A stretch of DNA of 64,000 bases from Nicotiana tabacum (GCF_000715075.1 NC_134082.1:63766466-63830465); one strand, 5' to 3'; positions 22,794-35,150 are shown, counted from the stretch's first letter. Numbers and translations are program-made. Notes: generated by a model not told the origin, from the letters alone.

Positions 22794-22973
22794 AACCTCA
22801 CCCCCCTAATATAATGATACTCTTATTCTATGTTCTTCAGACATAATGAAAATATGCTGGAGAATTTAACAACAATAGAAACCAACAAGAGTTAAAAAAA
22901 AATTGAATGAAGTTGTGGCGATTCTACGATGTTTATATAGGAAATGGCTAGCCGGGGAGGTTTTTTTTTTGTA

Positions 22974-23183
22974 TATAGAGCCACAAAAAGTGGCTTTATA
23001 CGCTTTTAAATTATTGAACCCAGAAATTATTGGTGGGATCAGGTAATAACGGGTATAACGCCACTATTAATGGCGCTATGTAAGGTGTGTCAGTTTTACT
23101 ATGTATAGCGCCACAAAAAGTGGCGCTATACAGTAACGGTGCAGTTAACATTACTGTATAGCGCCACTATTTGTGGCATTATA
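22974..23183. repeat. Cluster of four TATAGCGCCAC...GTGGCGCTATA hairpins (5' side of MULE transposase)
   Basis: Inverted repeats at 22974-23000, 23054-23080, 23104-23130 (perfect 11-bp arms, loop aaaaa) and 23157-23183. They lie 180-390 bp upstream of the transposase start codon. Arm sequences vary but pairing is mostly kept. Confidence 0.75.
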
Positions 23184-23215
23184 TATAGTTTGGTAAGTTT
23201 TTTTTTAACACTTAT

Positions 23216-23485
23216 TTGCGTATTTTGTGTCAAAAAAAACCACATTTTGGTTCCGGATTCATACGAGAGTCCCTCTCAAAGATATTCGTGACTGAAAAAA
23301 AGATTGAAGAAGAGGTTGAAGAAGCAGGTAAAGTTTTATTTGAAATGTCACATCAAGCTTCAAATTCCGTAACACTGCCATCACCTTCACATCCACCAAC
23401 TTTAGAAGTAGACGACGAAAAAATAGTAAAGGATGTTTATCGTATATTAAATCATGGGTGGTATTATATTGGTAAAATGAAATGA
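23216..23485 (+). CDS. Hypothetical 89-aa reading frame beside the MULE
   Basis: Not recognised. It begins MRILCQKKPHFGSG and has a charged middle (TEKKIEEEVEEAGK) and a neutral C-terminus ending in WYYIGKMK. It follows the GCGCC hairpins and ends 49 bp before the solo LTR, so it may be the 5' part of a gene cut by that insertion. Composition is not obviously random, but nothing else supports it. Confidence 0.2.
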   Translation: MRILCQKKPHFGSGFIRESLSKIFVTEKKIEEEVEEAGKVLFEMSHQASNSVTLPSPSHPPTLEVDDEKIVKDVYRILNHGWYYIGKMK

Positions 23486-23533
23486 ACTCGTATGGTCCAA
23501 AAAATACAGACGAAACATATGATGAAGTCATTT

Positions 23534-25953
23534 TGTAACGATCAGACCAGTCATTTTGAGCTCTAGCATAACGATCGGCGGTTTGAGGCCTTGAGTAGAT
23601 TCACTACATGTATTATGACTTGCATGTGCAGTTGGTTTCGATTTTCAAAAAATTTGGAGTTGATTTGGAAGAATAATTCTCAATTCAAAAGTTATAAGTT
23701 TTAAAAGTTGACCAAGGTTTGACTTTTCAGTAAATGGCCTCGAAATCGAGATTTGAAGGTTTTTATAGGTTCGTAAGGTAATTTTAGGACTTGGGCGTAT
23801 ATTTGGGTTGAGTATCGGATGGTCCGAGAGAGATTCAACACTTATTATAGAAAGTTTGCATTTTGAAGATTTTTTAATTTCCTAAGTTTGACTTAGAGTG
23901 GAATTTGATGTTATCGGACTCTAGATGGTGTTTAGGGACCTTGGATAGGTTTATTTATTTGATTCGAACTTGTGTGTGAAGTTTGGTCGTGTTCCAAAAT
24001 GGTTAAGTATGAATCGGATGCGTTCAGCGAAGTTTGAAAGTAAAAGAAGGATTTTGATAATCGATTCATGGTTTTGATGATATTTGTGGTATTTAGACAA
24101 GTTTGGATAAGATATGGGGACTTGTTAGTATGATTGAACGGTGTCCGGGGGTCTCGGGTGTGTTTCTGAGTGATTTCGAATCATCTCTCTTTGATTTGCA
24201 GTTGCTAGTTTCTGGTGTTTTTGGTATGTATTGCAATCGCAGATAGTGAGTCGCATTTGCAATGACTGATCTAGAGTTGGGGCTACTATTATTCGCGATC
24301 ACGGGTAGGGTTCCGCATTCGCGTAGGTGTGCTTGGTTACTTGCGGGAGGATTAATCGTCTTCACGTCACATAGTATGCGTTTGCGTAGTGTCCTGTGAT
24401 GAGGCTTCGTGTTAGCATAGCCTGGACCGCGTTCACGTCGAGTTGAAGTCAGGCTAGGGAAGTTGGTATTCGCAAAAGCGAAGTGGTCCAGCATTCGCGG
24501 AGCAACGACTATTTGCTTTTTTCGATTGCGGACTGTCAGATGCGATCATGTAGGCTCTTTTGGCAGCAGGGGTCTTTTTGCTTCGTGGTCGCGAAGCTGT
24601 GGACCACAATTGCAATGGGTGATGTCTGGGTAGTGTATAAGTTAGCAAATGAGAATTTTGCTCATTTCAAATCATTTCTCTTTTGTTAAGGCGAGTTTTG
24701 GGCCATTTGGGGGAGTCGTTTTCATTATCTATCATAAGGTAAGTGATTCCTACTTATTGTGAGCTAAATATATGGATTATATAAAGATTTAAATACAAAA
24801 ATTGGTAGAAATTGGGGGATTTTGCAAGAAAATCTAAAAATGGTATTTTTGAGTTTTAACCACGAAATTGGGCATAAAACTTGGAATAAGGTATATATTT
24901 GAGTTCGTGGTATTATGGGTTATATTTATCTTCGAGAATTTTTGGAATCCGGACGCATGAGCCTAGGGGTTGGATTTGTTGACTTTTCGTGTGGAATTGA
25001 GAATTATTTCTAATTGTTAAATTTGAATCTTTGAGTATATTTTGATTGGTTTGCACATTCTTTGACTAGTTTCAAATCGTTTGGCATTGGTTTGAGATGT
25101 TGAAGAGGCATTAGAGCCGGTTATTAGATTTTGGAGTGATGTAAGACTCGTGTCTAACCTTGTAAGAGGGAATTCATGCCATAGGTGGTATATTTGTTAC
25201 GTGTTATAGATGGTACACACGTATGAGGTGACGAGTGTTCGTGCATATGCTAGATTCTTGATTATGTCCGGTTAGACTTAGACTCACACCATATTTTAAT
25301 TGTATTAGTTGAGTTACTCTTGCATGTTTAAATGTTTTAAGTTATATTTTAGCATGCGACTAGACTTGCGTAGAATATCGAACTTTGCTATTGTAGATAC
25401 TTGATGCGCTACTTGATTAGTCACGGATATTATACTTTTTTTTACGGATTTCTCCCGCATAGTATGTATTTGTCTGAAAGTTTCTTGAACTTCATAACTC
25501 ACATATATATTCGTGAGTAGGGCCAATGACCGGTCAAAGTTTCACTATTCCTATAGGATCGGGTTGAGTGCCTCAGCAGTACTATTATGGATCGGTCCGT
25601 GCGACCTCGACAGTATTATGAGATGCATCTACGGATCAGGTTGTACGACCTCGGCAGTGTACACTATTTTATGGATCGAGCCAACGACCTCGGCAGAATC
25701 GTGCGTAATTCGATAGAGAGTGAGATTTAGGAATTTCTAATCGATATTCATGCATTGTACCTAATATTATCATCATTTCGATTTATGTTTTGTTCATACT
25801 TAGTGACTTAATAAGAACGAAAGTATGATTCCATGATTTCTAAATTTTATTTCACTTAATGTAATTCTTGATTTTAAAATTTTTATGAACGGATTATTTT
25901 GTTGGTGGTTCATCGTTGATTTGCCTAACGATAATGTTGGGCGCCATTTGACA
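23534..25953 (+). repeat. Solo LTR, Tekay-like Ty3/gypsy
   Basis: Starts TGTAACGATC, almost identical in layout to the sense start of the LTR at 60570 (TGTAACGATCCGG). It ends near 25953 after the conserved gggcgccat block, with about 35 bp missing relative to the other LTRs. CATTT flanks it on both sides (23529-23533 and 25952-25956), a likely target duplication overlapping the damaged end. No internal domain, PBS or PPT adjoins it. It contains CpG palindromes (24215-24610), a TATA-like tgtataag near 24635 and a GGTAAGTG site at 24738-24745. Confidence 0.8.
25545..25705 (+). repeat. Degenerate ~45-bp tandem repeat inside the solo LTR
   Basis: Four units around the phrase tggatcggtccgtgcgacctcggcag, separated by variable short spacers. 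Arrays at a comparable place occur in the other Tekay-like LTRs. Confidence 0.6.
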
Positions 25954-26678
25954 TTTAGTACACTAAAACCTACGTGGTAGAGCGGATGGATGGTGGATTT
26001 CTTGAAAGAGAGGGGAGAGATGATACAGGTGGAAAAAAAATTATATACTTTAATAGCAAATCACAAGTTATGAAAATACTAAAGGGCCCCCGATCCCTCC
26101 TTAAGCCATTAAATCATGTTAGCAATTTTTGGGTCCAAAAATAAGTGAGGAAAAAAAATGGAGATTGTTTTTTTCATTCAAGTTTTTAAATGGTCTCATG
26201 TACAATTCTTCTCTAGTAAGTTTTTCAACGTCGCTTCTTTTCTTTATTTTATTTCAGTTTATATCAATAACAATAACTACAACTAAAAGTTAAATTTGCT
26301 CTAGTGCACATTATTTTATTATGATTTATTATACTAAAAATACCTATAATATGACTCAATTTTGGATCTACCTCTTAATTATATAATTAAACACTTATAC
26401 CCCTTATATTATGAAAATTCATTACTTACACCCTTATGAGATATATCCCCAATTAAGCATTTGAAATGAAAGAATAAAATTTAATAAAAAGCAAAAACGT
26501 ATATTTTATTTATAATTTTAATTTATCTTTTAATAAATTTATATTAATATATTTAGTTGCGAATATACCTCATATGGAGTCATATTATAAGGGTGTCTTG
26601 TGTATTTAACCCTATTTTTTATCGTGGTGCCACGTGTATTGTTTGCTGACAAGCTTGAAGTATCAACTTTTGTTACTA
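25954..26678. other. AT-rich unassigned sequence
   Basis: No credible reading frame and no recognised element. It lies between the solo LTR and the Stowaway MITE; probably old host or relic DNA. Confidence 0.5.
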
Positions 26679-26860
26679 CTCCCTCCGTTCTAGAAGGTGA
26701 TATTTTTTGGATTTCGAAAGTCAAATTTTATAACTTTAAACATGAATGAATTTGGATATAAATTTTTTAAAATTTATAAGATAAAATTTATATATTTGAA
26801 AACTATATAAAAAATATTATAAGTCACAAGAATTAACAATTCAAATTATTTAAAAGATAT

Positions 26861-27715
26861 TGTAGGCATGTAAATTTTATTAAAATTAAATTCATGAAAT
26901 AATTTGGGCTATATTTTAAATTCAAAATATATTAGTTCAAATAAATATATGGGCTAATATAATTGAATTAATTATATAAGTCCAATATATATGGATTAAA
27001 TAAATAAGTCTTAATCCATTGGGCTAGCCCATTTAATTGAGCTAAAGTGATGAGCCCACTTAATTAAGCCCAAGATGTTATCTTCCTAGAGGCCCAGTTT
27101 GGGGCCACATGTCAAATGACGTGGCGCTCCAAATCAAACGAAAGAGCCAATAGGATCGTGACATGTGTCAAAGTGGCAAGGCATGCCCAGTCACACTAAA
27201 ATGCCAATGAAATCGCGCCACATGTGCAAGTGACATGTTCTGGCCAATCAAATGCGGTCATGTCACACTTCAATTTGATTGGCCGGAAAGAGTTTGTTCT
27301 TATCACAACTCTTCCCTTCCACAACTATAAATAGGGGTATTCATAACTCAGAAAAGATACCAGAAGTGATAACAAGAAATAAGAAAGAGCTCGTGGATCA
27401 AATGCTGCAAATTCCTCCACAAGTTTCAGGCTTCAAGTTCAAGTTCAAGAAATCAAGTGCAAGTTCAAGAACGAAGAACAAATCAAGGTCAAGTTCAAGC
27501 AATCAAGCTAAAGCTCAAGAACAAAATCATCGTTCGAGGCAACAAATACATATTCAAGATCAAGCTCAAAGGCCCTTGAATTTATTTACTATTGAAAAGT
27601 AGAATCAGAGGATTCATAGAGATTGTACACTCATATTATTTGGAATCAAATACTACGATTGTTGCGATAATTTTCGGTCTTGATTTTATTTTCTCGAACC
27701 AAATTTATTGTCTAC
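26861..27715 (+). repeat. 5' LTR of the Tat element (855 bp)
   Basis: TGTAGGCATG...TTGTCTACA. It matches the 3' LTR (37169-38024) closely. It contains a TATA box and an AAGTTCAAG-rich stretch (27425-27520) that yields a spurious open frame in both LTRs. Confidence 0.9.
27326..27333 (+). promoter_or_regulatory. TATA box of the Tat 5' LTR
   Basis: TATAAATA followed by GGGG, present at the same place in the 3' LTR (37634-37641). Transcription would start near 27360. Confidence 0.65.
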
Positions 27716-27721
27716 AAATTC

Positions 27722-27739
27722 TGGCACGCCCAGTGGGAC
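27722..27739 (+). other. Primer-binding site of the Tat element
   Basis: TGGCACGCCCAGTGGGAC, starting six bases after the LTR end. It begins with TGG, complementary to a tRNA CCA end; I do not assign the tRNA. It differs from the Ogre PBS in this window. Confidence 0.75.
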
Positions 27740-27792
27740 AATCTCTACCTCTCATATCGACTTTTTAATCACCAAAGTTCAAGAACATTGAA

Positions 27793-29720
27793 ATGGCTTC
27801 GAAGAAAATCAACTCCAGTTCAACATCCACCAAGGCTGCTAACTCCAGGTTCTATGCTGATGTGGAAAGCATCCTCGATGTCACCTTTGGAAGCTTCGGA
27901 CTAGTTACGAGGGGCAAAGCAAGATCTTTAGGACAACAAGCACCCCAAGTGTCGTCCGCATCAACCCCTGTTTCCGAATCTTCATCCTCAAAAGGAGCAA
28001 GATCTTCCACAAACGCATCTGAAAGAGGAAGCGATGTTGCTAAAAAGATCAAGAAAACTCTTGCTCTGTTTGACCTCTCCGGCTCCAAGCACTCTGCTGT
28101 GAAGGAAGATGATGATGCTTCAAGTGATAGATCCTCCCCACTTACACCACATAGCGTGAGCCAGTCAAGGATCAATCTGTGTGAAAATCCATGCTACTCT
28201 CTGTCATCCACGACAATCATGCAAGCCATGGTGACAAACACTTCATCTATGGAGGAGCAATTGGCAAACTTGACGGAAGCAATCGCTGGCTTGACCAAAT
28301 GCATGCAAAATCAAGAGGCTAGAATTGACAAGCTAACAGACAGGGTGGGAATCTTGATGGAAGAAGAATCTACCCATGCACCCGGCAAGCTCCCAGAAGT
28401 TCTAGAGAGTGACTCTCCCCCAAGACAAGCAGCATCCATTAAGGCTATCCCTGTCTCATCTGAAGGGATGATTCCAATCGATCAACTGAAGGAGTTCATT
28501 GAAGGAACCATTAAGAATAAATATGAAGTTGCTGCCAAATCCTCCCTTACATATGCAAAGTTGTACACTGCAAGGGTCGATATGTTGAAGATGCCTGCTG
28601 GCTATCAACCTCCGAAGATTCAACAGTTTGATGGTAAAGGTAACCCAAAGCAACATATTGCGCACTTCGTGGAGACGTGCAACAATGTTGGGACTTATGG
28701 AGATTACCTCATCAAGCAGTTTGTCCGCTCGCTAAAAGGAAATGCTTTTGACTGGTACATGGACCTTGAGGCTGGATCTATCGACAGCTGGGATCAACTA
28801 GAGCAAGAGTTCCTCAATCGCTTTTATAGCACAAGACGCACGATGAGTATGATAGAACTTACAAATACTCGTCAACGAAAGGGGGAACCAGTTATCGACT
28901 TTATCAATTGTTGGAGGAATGCAAGCCTCAACTACAAAGACAGGCTTAGTGAAGCTTCAGGCATAGAGATGTGCATCCAAGGCATGCATTGGGGATTGCC
29001 CTACATCTTGCAAGGTATCAAGCCTAGCATATTTGAAGAACTTGCAACTCGTGCCCATGACATGGAATTGAGCATGGCCTCCACTGGAAATGAAAGGCTA
29101 CCCATCTATGAACCTCGCAAAGTGAATGACAAGAAAGAAGTCAGGAAGTGGGGCAAGTTCGTACCCAAGTCTGAAAGCAAAGAAACTATGAATGTCAATA
29201 CATTACCTATGAAGTTCACGACGAAGGTGAGCAAGAAGCAGAGTATGAAATCCACTTCTTTTCAAGACAAGCCAAGTGGAAAGTTGACTCTAAAGAAATG
29301 CAGGAAAAAGAGTAACCATTCCTGGATTCTGATGTGCCAGCCATTTTCGAAGAATTCCTCGAGTTAAATCTCATTGAGCTTCTGGAGATGAAGCGACCAA
29401 ATGAAGCTGGGAAAACAAATGACCCGAACTACTGCAAATATCACCGACTTGTAAGCCACCCTCTGGAGAAGTGCTTTGTCTTCAAGGATAAAGTCATGGA
29501 TTTGGCTCGCGAAAAGAAGATCGTGCTTGAAGATGAGAAAGCAAGCACAAACCAAGTCTCTATCACCTTTGGATCATTCAGTCCGGATGATTTATGTGGT
29601 TTTAAAGAAAGTAAAGATGAAGAATTACTGGAGAGCGACAAAGCTGAAGTCAATCAACCTGATGACGATGAAGGTTGGACATTGGTGACTCGTCGTAAGC
29701 ACCACAAAAGGAGCCCATGA
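27793..29720 (+). pseudogene. gag: Tat-element gag (two frames)
   Basis: Capsid polyprotein. The first frame, 27793-29367, opens MASKKINSSS, carries a Ser-rich N-terminus, a short coiled-coil stretch (MEEQLANLTEAIAGLTK) and the gag capsid region (IQQFDGKGNPKQHIAHFVE, GNAFDWYMDLE, FLNRFYSTRR). Near 29280-29295 the frame shifts, with a further in-frame TAA near 29312; the continuing frame 29334-29720 holds the zinc-knuckle-like end (YCKYHRLVSHPLEKC). The stop at 29718 (TGA) separates it from the protease side. Clear family identity, not functional. Confidence 0.85.
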
Positions 29721-31260
29721 AAAGAATCAATAGAACAACCAACAAGGAAGATGATGGTAAAAAGACCAACGAAAAAGAATCTAGTTAGGCATTTGAAGAA
29801 AGCAAAAGTGGAGATGCACCATTCTCAAAAGCTACGAAATTCAGTGACCTTGGAGGAGTTTTTACCAAGTTGGTTCCGCATGACGATTTCTCATGAGGGC
29901 ATTGATGCCTCTTGTTTCCATGCTGACAAAGGGGAAGAAAAGAGTGATGACCTACCATTGGCACCATCTTCGAAAAAGCCCATCGAGTTCACTTCTCAAG
30001 AAGTTAATGCTTGTGTGGAAAAGGTCACGTTCACAAATGACGATCTTTTGCTAGGTGACACTCCTCATAACCGCCCATTGTACATGGTTGGCTATATGCG
30101 CGATGAAAGGGTAAATCGAATTTTGGTTGATTGAGGATCCTCAGTGAACATTTTGCCAATCCACACTGTGAAAGAACTTGGTATTCCCATGAACGAACTC
30201 TCAGAAAGTCGTGTGATGATCCAAGGATTCAATCAAGGGGGGCAAAGAGCCATAGGCGCGATCAGGTTAGGAATCACTATTGAAGATATGCAATCAAGTG
30301 CATGGCTGCATGTGATCGACGCGAAAACTCCATACAATGTTTTGCTTGGGAGGCCTTGGATACATGAGAATAAAGTAGTTCCATCTACCTACCATCAATG
30401 TTTAAAATACTATAAGGGTAAAGTCGAGAAGACGGTAGTTGCTGATGATGAGCTATTCACCTAGGCTGAGTCACACTTTGCCGATGCAAAGTTCTACTTG
30501 AAGAACCGCATTGTGAATGAGCTGAAAGTTGATGATGGTACAAAAAGCAAGAATGACGAACCCATAGCTAAAAGAGCTGATGTGACTATTGGTAAAGCCA
30601 AAACTATTACTGAGGAGGTACCCGCCAACGTGAATAAATCTCATAAAGGGGGTATTGCATCTTATGGAAAGAAAGTAAGTCTCGCGCTCCAATATGTCCC
30701 TAAAAGGAAGAAAGACGAGGTCGGATCACATAATCTCCAAACCAAGACGCTAAGGTAGTTAACTCTTTCGGTAAAACGAATTGAGGCAGTAAAGTGGTCC
30801 TCAAAGCTGCTTGCAGGGTTTGTAGCCCAAAATCGTTTGCAGGATATGGCACTCCCTACAAAACGAACAGATGAAGGTTTCGATCCTAACGCTTACAAGC
30901 TATTTGCAAAAGCTGGATACAATCCCAATGAGCCGTCAAAGTTAGGGAAGCTCCCATCAGAAGCTACAACGAGGCAACCACGTGAAGGTCTGGGATACAA
31001 GCAACCGTCACTAGTGCGCATCTCAATAAGAAGGGCGAGTATCAATTATATCAGTATAGAAGACGAATCTGTCGCTTCTAGCAGGCCTTCTATCTTTTAT
31101 CGGATTGGAAAATCAACAGTGACAACTTCTATATTTGAGAGATTGGGTCCATTAAAGAAGGGGAATAAGTCCAGAGAAATCATCGAAATACAAGAACACC
31201 CGCTTCACCCAAAATTCAGGAGATCTCTAAGGATTTTCAAAGTTTGGTTCCTTCCAGAAT
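29721..31260 (+). pseudogene. pro: Tat-element protease region
   Basis: Retropepsin-like protease and linker. The active-site motif reads ILVD, stop, GSSVNILP: a TGA at 30132-30134 falls exactly between the catalytic aspartate and the following glycine-serine-serine, so it would abolish the enzyme. Downstream are the flap and LLGRPWIHENKVVPSTYHQ. Further stops lie at 30462 (TAG), 30756 (TAG) and 31259 (TGA). Between them is a G-patch-like phrase (GKLPSEATTRQPREGLGYK). Several open segments (29751-30134, 30144-30464, 30498-30758, 30837-31262) are therefore fragments of one former frame. Confidence 0.8.
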
Positions 31261-32770
31261 GAGGCGACAAACAAATCTGGTGGTTTCATGTGAAGAAGTA
31301 CTGAAGGTAAAGCCATATATTGTGGTCTACACTAAGGAATGTGACGAAGATGAAGAAAGTGTAGGTTCTTCGTACCATGTCACTGTACAAGGCGAGAATG
31401 GTGTTTTGTCTTCGATGGAAGATAATGCGGAATTGGAGGATGTTTTACTGTATTATCACATATCCTTCAATGATGGGGACCCTCAAGAAGATGAAGATGC
31501 GAAAGACGTTCCACCTGAACTTGAAGAAGGAGTAAAGAAGACAGTTGATGCCTTAAGAGAAGTTAACTTTGGCACCGATGAAGAAGCAAGACCCACCTAC
31601 CTAAGTGCTTTACTTGAAGCTGACGAAGAGAGCACTTATATTGAATTACTCAAAGAGTTCAGGGATGTATTTGCTTGGAGTTACAAAGAGATGCCTGGCT
31701 TGGACCCGAAAGTAGCAGTCCATCACCTTGCAGTCAAAAATGGTGCTCATCCTGTTAAACAAGCTCAAAGGCGTTTTAGGCCGGACTTGGTTCCCTTGAT
31801 TGAAACAGAAGTTAACAAACTCATCGAAGCTGGCTTTATTCGTGAAGTTAAGTACCCAACATGGGTTTCAAGTATTGTCCTTGTAAGGAAGAAGAATGGC
31901 CAGATTCGAGTATGCGTTGACTTTAGGGACCTCAATAATGCATGTCCCAAAGATGAATTCCCGCTTCCTATTCCAGAGCTGATGATCAATGCTACTACTA
32001 GTTATGAGGCAATGTCTTTCATGGACGGTTCGTCAGGCTATAACCAAATTCGCATGGCACCAAAAGATGAAGAGCTTACTACGTTTCGCACCCCCAATGG
32101 TATTTATTGCTACAAGGTAATGCCTTTTGGCTTGAAGAATGCTGGTGCTACTTACCAAAGGGCTATGCAGAATATTTTCGACGATCTTCTCCACAAGAAT
32201 GTCGAATGCTATGTTGACGACTTGGTGGTGAAATCAAGAGAGAAGGGAGACCACATGAAAGACTTGAGGATGGTATTTGAATTGCTCCGGAGGTACCAAC
32301 TTAGGATGAATCCGTTGATATGTGCCTTTGGAGTTACTTCTGGAAAGTTCCTTAGTTTCATTGTCCGACATCGAGGGATCGAAATTGATCAAGCCAAAGT
32401 GGATGCCATTTTGAAAATGCTTGAGCCTCGAGATATCCATGAATTGAAAAGTCTGCAAGGAAAGCTAGCATACCTTAGAAGATTCATATCAAACCTGGCT
32501 GGGAGGTGCCAACCATTTAGTCACCTCATGAAGAAAGGCGTTCCTTTCAACTGGGATCAAGCCTGTAGCAATGCCTTCGAAAGTATCAAAACCTACTTAA
32601 TGAAGCCTCCAGGTTTAGCAGATCCTATACTAGGAAAGCCATTGATACTATACATTGCGGCACAGGAAAGGTCTGTTGGAGCACTGTTGGCCCAAGAAAA
32701 TAGTGAGGGAAAAGAAAACTCTCTTTATTACTTGAGCAGGATGATGACACCTAACGAGTTGAACTATTAG
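31244..32770 (+). pseudogene. pol: Tat-element reverse transcriptase and first RNase H
   Basis: RT spans most of a 508-residue open frame: VFAWSYKEMPGLDPKVAVHHL, IRVCVDFRDLNNACPKDEFPLP, MPFGLKNAGATYQRAM and the catalytic YVDD (CYVDDLVVKS). The first RNase H follows (LILYIAAQERSVGALLAQ) and, as in other Tat elements, lacks the usual leading aspartate. The frame stops at TAG 32768-32770 inside the connection domain, and the downstream part continues in another frame. The upstream linker is acidic (DEDEESV). Confidence 0.85.
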
Positions 32771-34831
32771 CCAATTGAAAAGTTATGTTTGGCGCTAGTC
32801 TTCTCAATTCAAAAGATGAGCACTACTTTCAAGCTCATCTTGTCCGTCTTGTTTCTAAAGCAAATCCCATCAAGTTCGTGATGTCAAAACCTGTTCTTAG
32901 TGATCGACTAGCGAGATGGTACCTCCAATTTCAACAATTTGAGATTTTGTACATCCCTCAAAAGGCTGTAAAAGGACAAGCATTGGCAGACTTCTTAGCA
33001 GATCGTCTGATACCTGATGACTGGGAGCTAACTGATGAACTACCTGATGAGGACGCAATGGCCGTTGAAGTTCAACCTCCATGGAAGATGTACTTTGATA
33101 GTGCTGCGCATCGTGGGGGAGCCGGGGCTAGCATAGTATTTGTCACTCCTCAAGGTGAAGTCTTGCCCTACTCCTTCACCTTGGAACAACTCTATTCCAA
33201 CAATGTTGCTGAATATCAAGCATTAATACTTGGGCTTGAAATGGCCGTTGATATAAAGCAATTGCAATTGCAAGTCTTTGGTGACTCCCAGTTAGTGGTC
33301 AATCAGCTTTTGGGTAGTTACGAGATCAAGAAGCCTGAACTATGCCCATATCATGATTATGCAAAAAAATTGATGGGGTGTCTCAGGGATATGACTATTC
33401 AATATGTACCAAGGAAAGAAAATAAGAAGGATGATGCTTTAGCTACTCTAGCTTCATCATTAGCCCTACCTGACCAAGCGCAAGTTACCGTCTACCAAAA
33501 ATGGGTAGTACCGCCGCCAAATGAGGTCGAAGGTGAAGATAACGAACTCAAGCATCTTGTTGCTGTTTCTGATGTTGAGAAAGAAGAATGGCGACAACCT
33601 ATTATCGACTACTTATGCTATGGGATACTTCCAGAAAATCCAAGGAGAAGGACTGAAATCCGTCATCGTACACCTCGCTTCCTTTACTATAAGGATACTC
33701 TATACAGAAGGTCGTTCGAGGGAGTACTTTTGCGATGCCTAGAAGAAGAAGAAGCTCTCCAAGCTTTGCAAGAGGCGCATTCTGGGGTATGTGGGTCACA
33801 CCAGTCCGGACCAAAGCTCCACTTCCATATAAAAGGATGGGATATTATTGGCCAACGATGGTTAAAGATTGCTTGGACTACGCTCGAAGATGCAAGGCTT
33901 GTCAATTCCATGCGAATTTTATTCATAAACCTCCTGAGGTGTTGCACCCGACTATTGCATCCTGCCATTTGACGCTTAGGGATTGGATGTTGTTGGACCA
34001 TTGCCAAAGTCCTCTGGTGGGCACCTATACATCTTGGCTGCAACTGACTACTTCTCAAAATGGGCCGAAGCAGTTGCTCTTAAGGAAGTAAAAAGGAAAA
34101 ATGTTGCAAGTTTCATCCGAGTAAACATTATTTATCGTTTTGGCATTCCTTGTTACATAATAACGGATAATGAAAAGTCATTCGATAATAGGTTGATGAA
34201 CAGGATTTGTGATCTCTTTGGCTTCAAACAACGTAACTCTTCGATGTACAATGCTGCCGCCAATGGTCTAGCTGAGGCATTTTACAAGACTCTATGCAAC
34301 TTGTTAAAGAAAGTTGTCTCCAAATCCAAACGAGATTGGAATGACCGTATCGAAGAAGCTCTATGGGAATATAGAACGACTCATCGCACGCCAACACAGG
34401 CGACTCCTTATTCACTCGTTTATGGAGTCGAAGTCGTCTTGCCACTTGAGTGTCAAATACCTTCGTTACGACTGGCTATTCAAGAAGGGATCACTGAAGA
34501 AGAAAATGCTCGACTTCGATTAGCAGAGTTGGAAGCTCTTGATGAAAAGAGATTGGAAGCTCAACAAAGTCTTGAATGTTATCAAGCTCGATTGTCTCGC
34601 GCCTTCAATAAAAGAGTTCGTCCGATATCCTTTCAAGTAGGAGATCAAGTCCTTGTCATACGAAGACCCATAATTACTTCCCGTAAACTTGTAGGGAAGT
34701 TCACTTCAAAATGGGATGGGCCATATGTCGTACAAGAAGCTTATTCAAGTGGGGCTTACAAGCTGGTTGATGCGGATGGTATAAGAATCGACCCTATCAA
34801 TGGCAAGTTTTTGAAGAAGTATTATCTGTAA
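32771..34831 (+). pseudogene. pol: Tat-element second RNase H and integrase
   Basis: The second (archaeal-type) RNase H lies in 32785-33500 with YFDSAAHRGG, NVAEYQALILGLEMA, FGDSQLVVNQLL and KKDDALATLA; the glycine after the first aspartate is serine here. The integrase zinc finger is near 33775-33930 ([20 protein letters not shown]) but is broken by a frameshift near 33830. The integrase core is in 33983-34831: [28 protein letters not shown], then a C-terminal SH3-like region (FQVGDQVLVIRRP, KWDGPYVVQEAYSSGAYKL) and the stop at 34831. No chromodomain. Confidence 0.85.
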
Positions 34832-35026
34832 ACTGCAAGTCATGATGCTCCTCGACGTACGAGCCTAAACTGCAAGTCATGATGCTCCTCGACGTACGAG
34901 CCTAAACTGCAAGTCATGATGCTCCTCGACGTACGAGCCTAAATTGCAAGTCATGATGCTCATCGACGTACGAGCCTAAACTGCAAGTCATGATGCTCCT
35001 CAACGTATGAGCCTAAACTGCAAGTA
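34830..35026 (+). repeat. 37-bp tandem repeat, 5.3 copies
   Basis: Units at 34830, 34867, 34904, 34941 and 34978, plus a partial unit, around aaactgcaagtcatgatgct and the palindrome-rich cgacgtacgag. It starts exactly at the pol stop. Confidence 0.95.
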
Positions 35027-35150
35027 GTCCGCTAGGTTAAAAATGTCGAAAGAGGTGGCCTAGGCAAAAGTTAGGACATAAAAAAAAGAGTCCGCTAGGT
35101 TGAAAACTTCGAAAGAGGCGGTCTAGGCAAAAGTTAGGACATAAAAAAAA
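35027..35150 (+). repeat. 63-bp tandem duplication
   Basis: Two units (35027-35089, 35090-35150) starting gtccgctaggtt and ending in an A run. Confidence 0.9.

Larger units (their letters stand above)
16114..23185. mobile_element. Decayed Mutator-like element (MULE) carrying PMD, GRF-like and transposase genes
   Basis: A MuDR-type transposase pseudogene (-), a small ORF (-) and a plant-mobile-domain pseudogene (+) lie side by side with matching decay and shared GCGCC hairpin clusters. Established knowledge: PMD genes occur in plant MULEs. That all three belong to one element is inference. Terminal inverted repeats and the 9-bp target duplication were not found, so the ends given are only the outermost recognisable parts. 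Confidence 0.6.

Noticed and set aside
23534..25953. Possible host promoter or gene in the solo LTR
   Set aside because: Ends, internal arrays and target duplication match an LTR; no coding exons seen.
27279..27602. 107-aa open frame in both Tat LTRs (also 37587-37910)
   Set aside because: It lies across the TATA box and an AAGTTCAAG-rich stretch; conservation is explained by the two LTRs being copies of each other.
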